From Parus major (Eukaryota > Chordata > Aves > Passeriformes > Paridae), in the NCBI RefSeq assembly GCF_001522545.3, contig NC_031774.1, positions 52,897,300-52,961,299 on the forward strand: DNA of 64,000 bases, written 5' to 3'. The translations under genes were made by a program, and so were the position numbers. Below are positions 63,701 to 64,000 of this stretch, piece after piece. The notes below the pieces were generated by a model, which did no database searches, was not told where the DNA came from, and was given only the letters and a program-made list of their open reading frames with translations. How positions within the stretch are numbered: the first letter of the stretch is position 1; every line of letters begins with the position of its first letter.

Positions 63701-64000
63701 CAGTCCACTTCCAGATTTCCATGGGGTCTGTGTCTCCTCCTTCTCTGCTTTGGCAGCTCTGGTGCTGCTGCTTTGTGCCCTCTGGGCACATGTAGCCGTG
63801 GGACAGGAGCTATGGAGACAATTAAGAAAGACACAGTAAATGAATAATGGGAATATGCTGCACCAAGGTTGGGGTCAGCTTCCCTTCTGTTCTTCAAAAG
63901 GCACCTTTTTCACTACCCAGAGAAACAACTGCAGCACTTCTGTCTTTCTTGCTCAAAGTCACCCCTTACCTCTCTGTTCTTCCCATCCCTTCCTGAGCCC
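60741..64000. other. Non-coding unique DNA, GC-richer toward the right end
   Basis: No gene is supported. From about 63560 the sequence becomes more GC-rich, with overlapping open frames on both strands (plus 63585-63839, plus 63599-63847, minus 63484-63897). None shows a recognisable domain. The plus frame at 63585 has a hydrophobic stretch (AALVLLLCALWAHVAVG-like) that could be mistaken for a signal or membrane segment. The few CpGs do not make a CpG island. A gene end beyond the window cannot be excluded. Confidence 0.6.

Noticed and set aside
1..64000. Endogenous viral elements (retroviral, hepadnaviral, bornaviral types)
   Set aside because: None of the open frames shows a recognisable viral domain; the only RT signals belong to LINE-type elements.

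Overview
This window looks like a piece of a bird nuclear genome, most likely a neoavian such as a songbird. The main reason is a set of CR1 (chicken repeat 1) LINE fragments with typical avian 3' ends. Supporting signs are AT-rich single-copy DNA, microsatellites, an assembly gap inside a simple repeat, and no dense gene content. Nothing bacterial, plasmid-like or phage-like is present. No complete protein-coding gene, RNA gene or CRISPR array can be supported. Every long open frame was read and none resembles a known cellular protein. The only recognisable protein signal is decayed reverse transcriptase from old LINEs. The window is therefore best read as intergenic DNA or the inside of very large introns.

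Layout. 1-7739: unique AT-rich DNA. 7740-8110: minus-strand LINE reverse-transcriptase fossil. 8111-18947: unique DNA. 18948-19425: pyrimidine microsatellite, (TTTC)n then CT-rich, split by a 282-base run of N (19045-19326). 19426-27620: unique DNA with several stretches that look like candidate enhancers. 27621-27682: plus-strand CR1 3' tail. 31831-31911: (TAA)n microsatellite. 34111-34190: minus-strand CR1 tail. 40915-41000: possible CR1 scrap. 46022-46255: nine-copy 26-bp minisatellite. 51692-51890 and 56519-56800: two minus-strand CR1 3' ends. 58266-58424: TTA-rich low-complexity DNA. 58591-59700: a much older minus-strand CR1 that keeps both its 3' end and a readable RT segment. 60599-60740: A/C-rich low-complexity block. 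60741-64000: unique DNA, becoming more GC-rich in the last few hundred bases.

No set of genes works together here. The points worth following up are the two LINE fossils, the 26-bp minisatellite, two clean hairpin-forming inverted repeats, an E-box cluster, several homeodomain-site-rich blocks that could be conserved enhancers, and a few splice-site-bounded open segments. The number of such segments is about what chance would give. I did not find a convincing new biological system.
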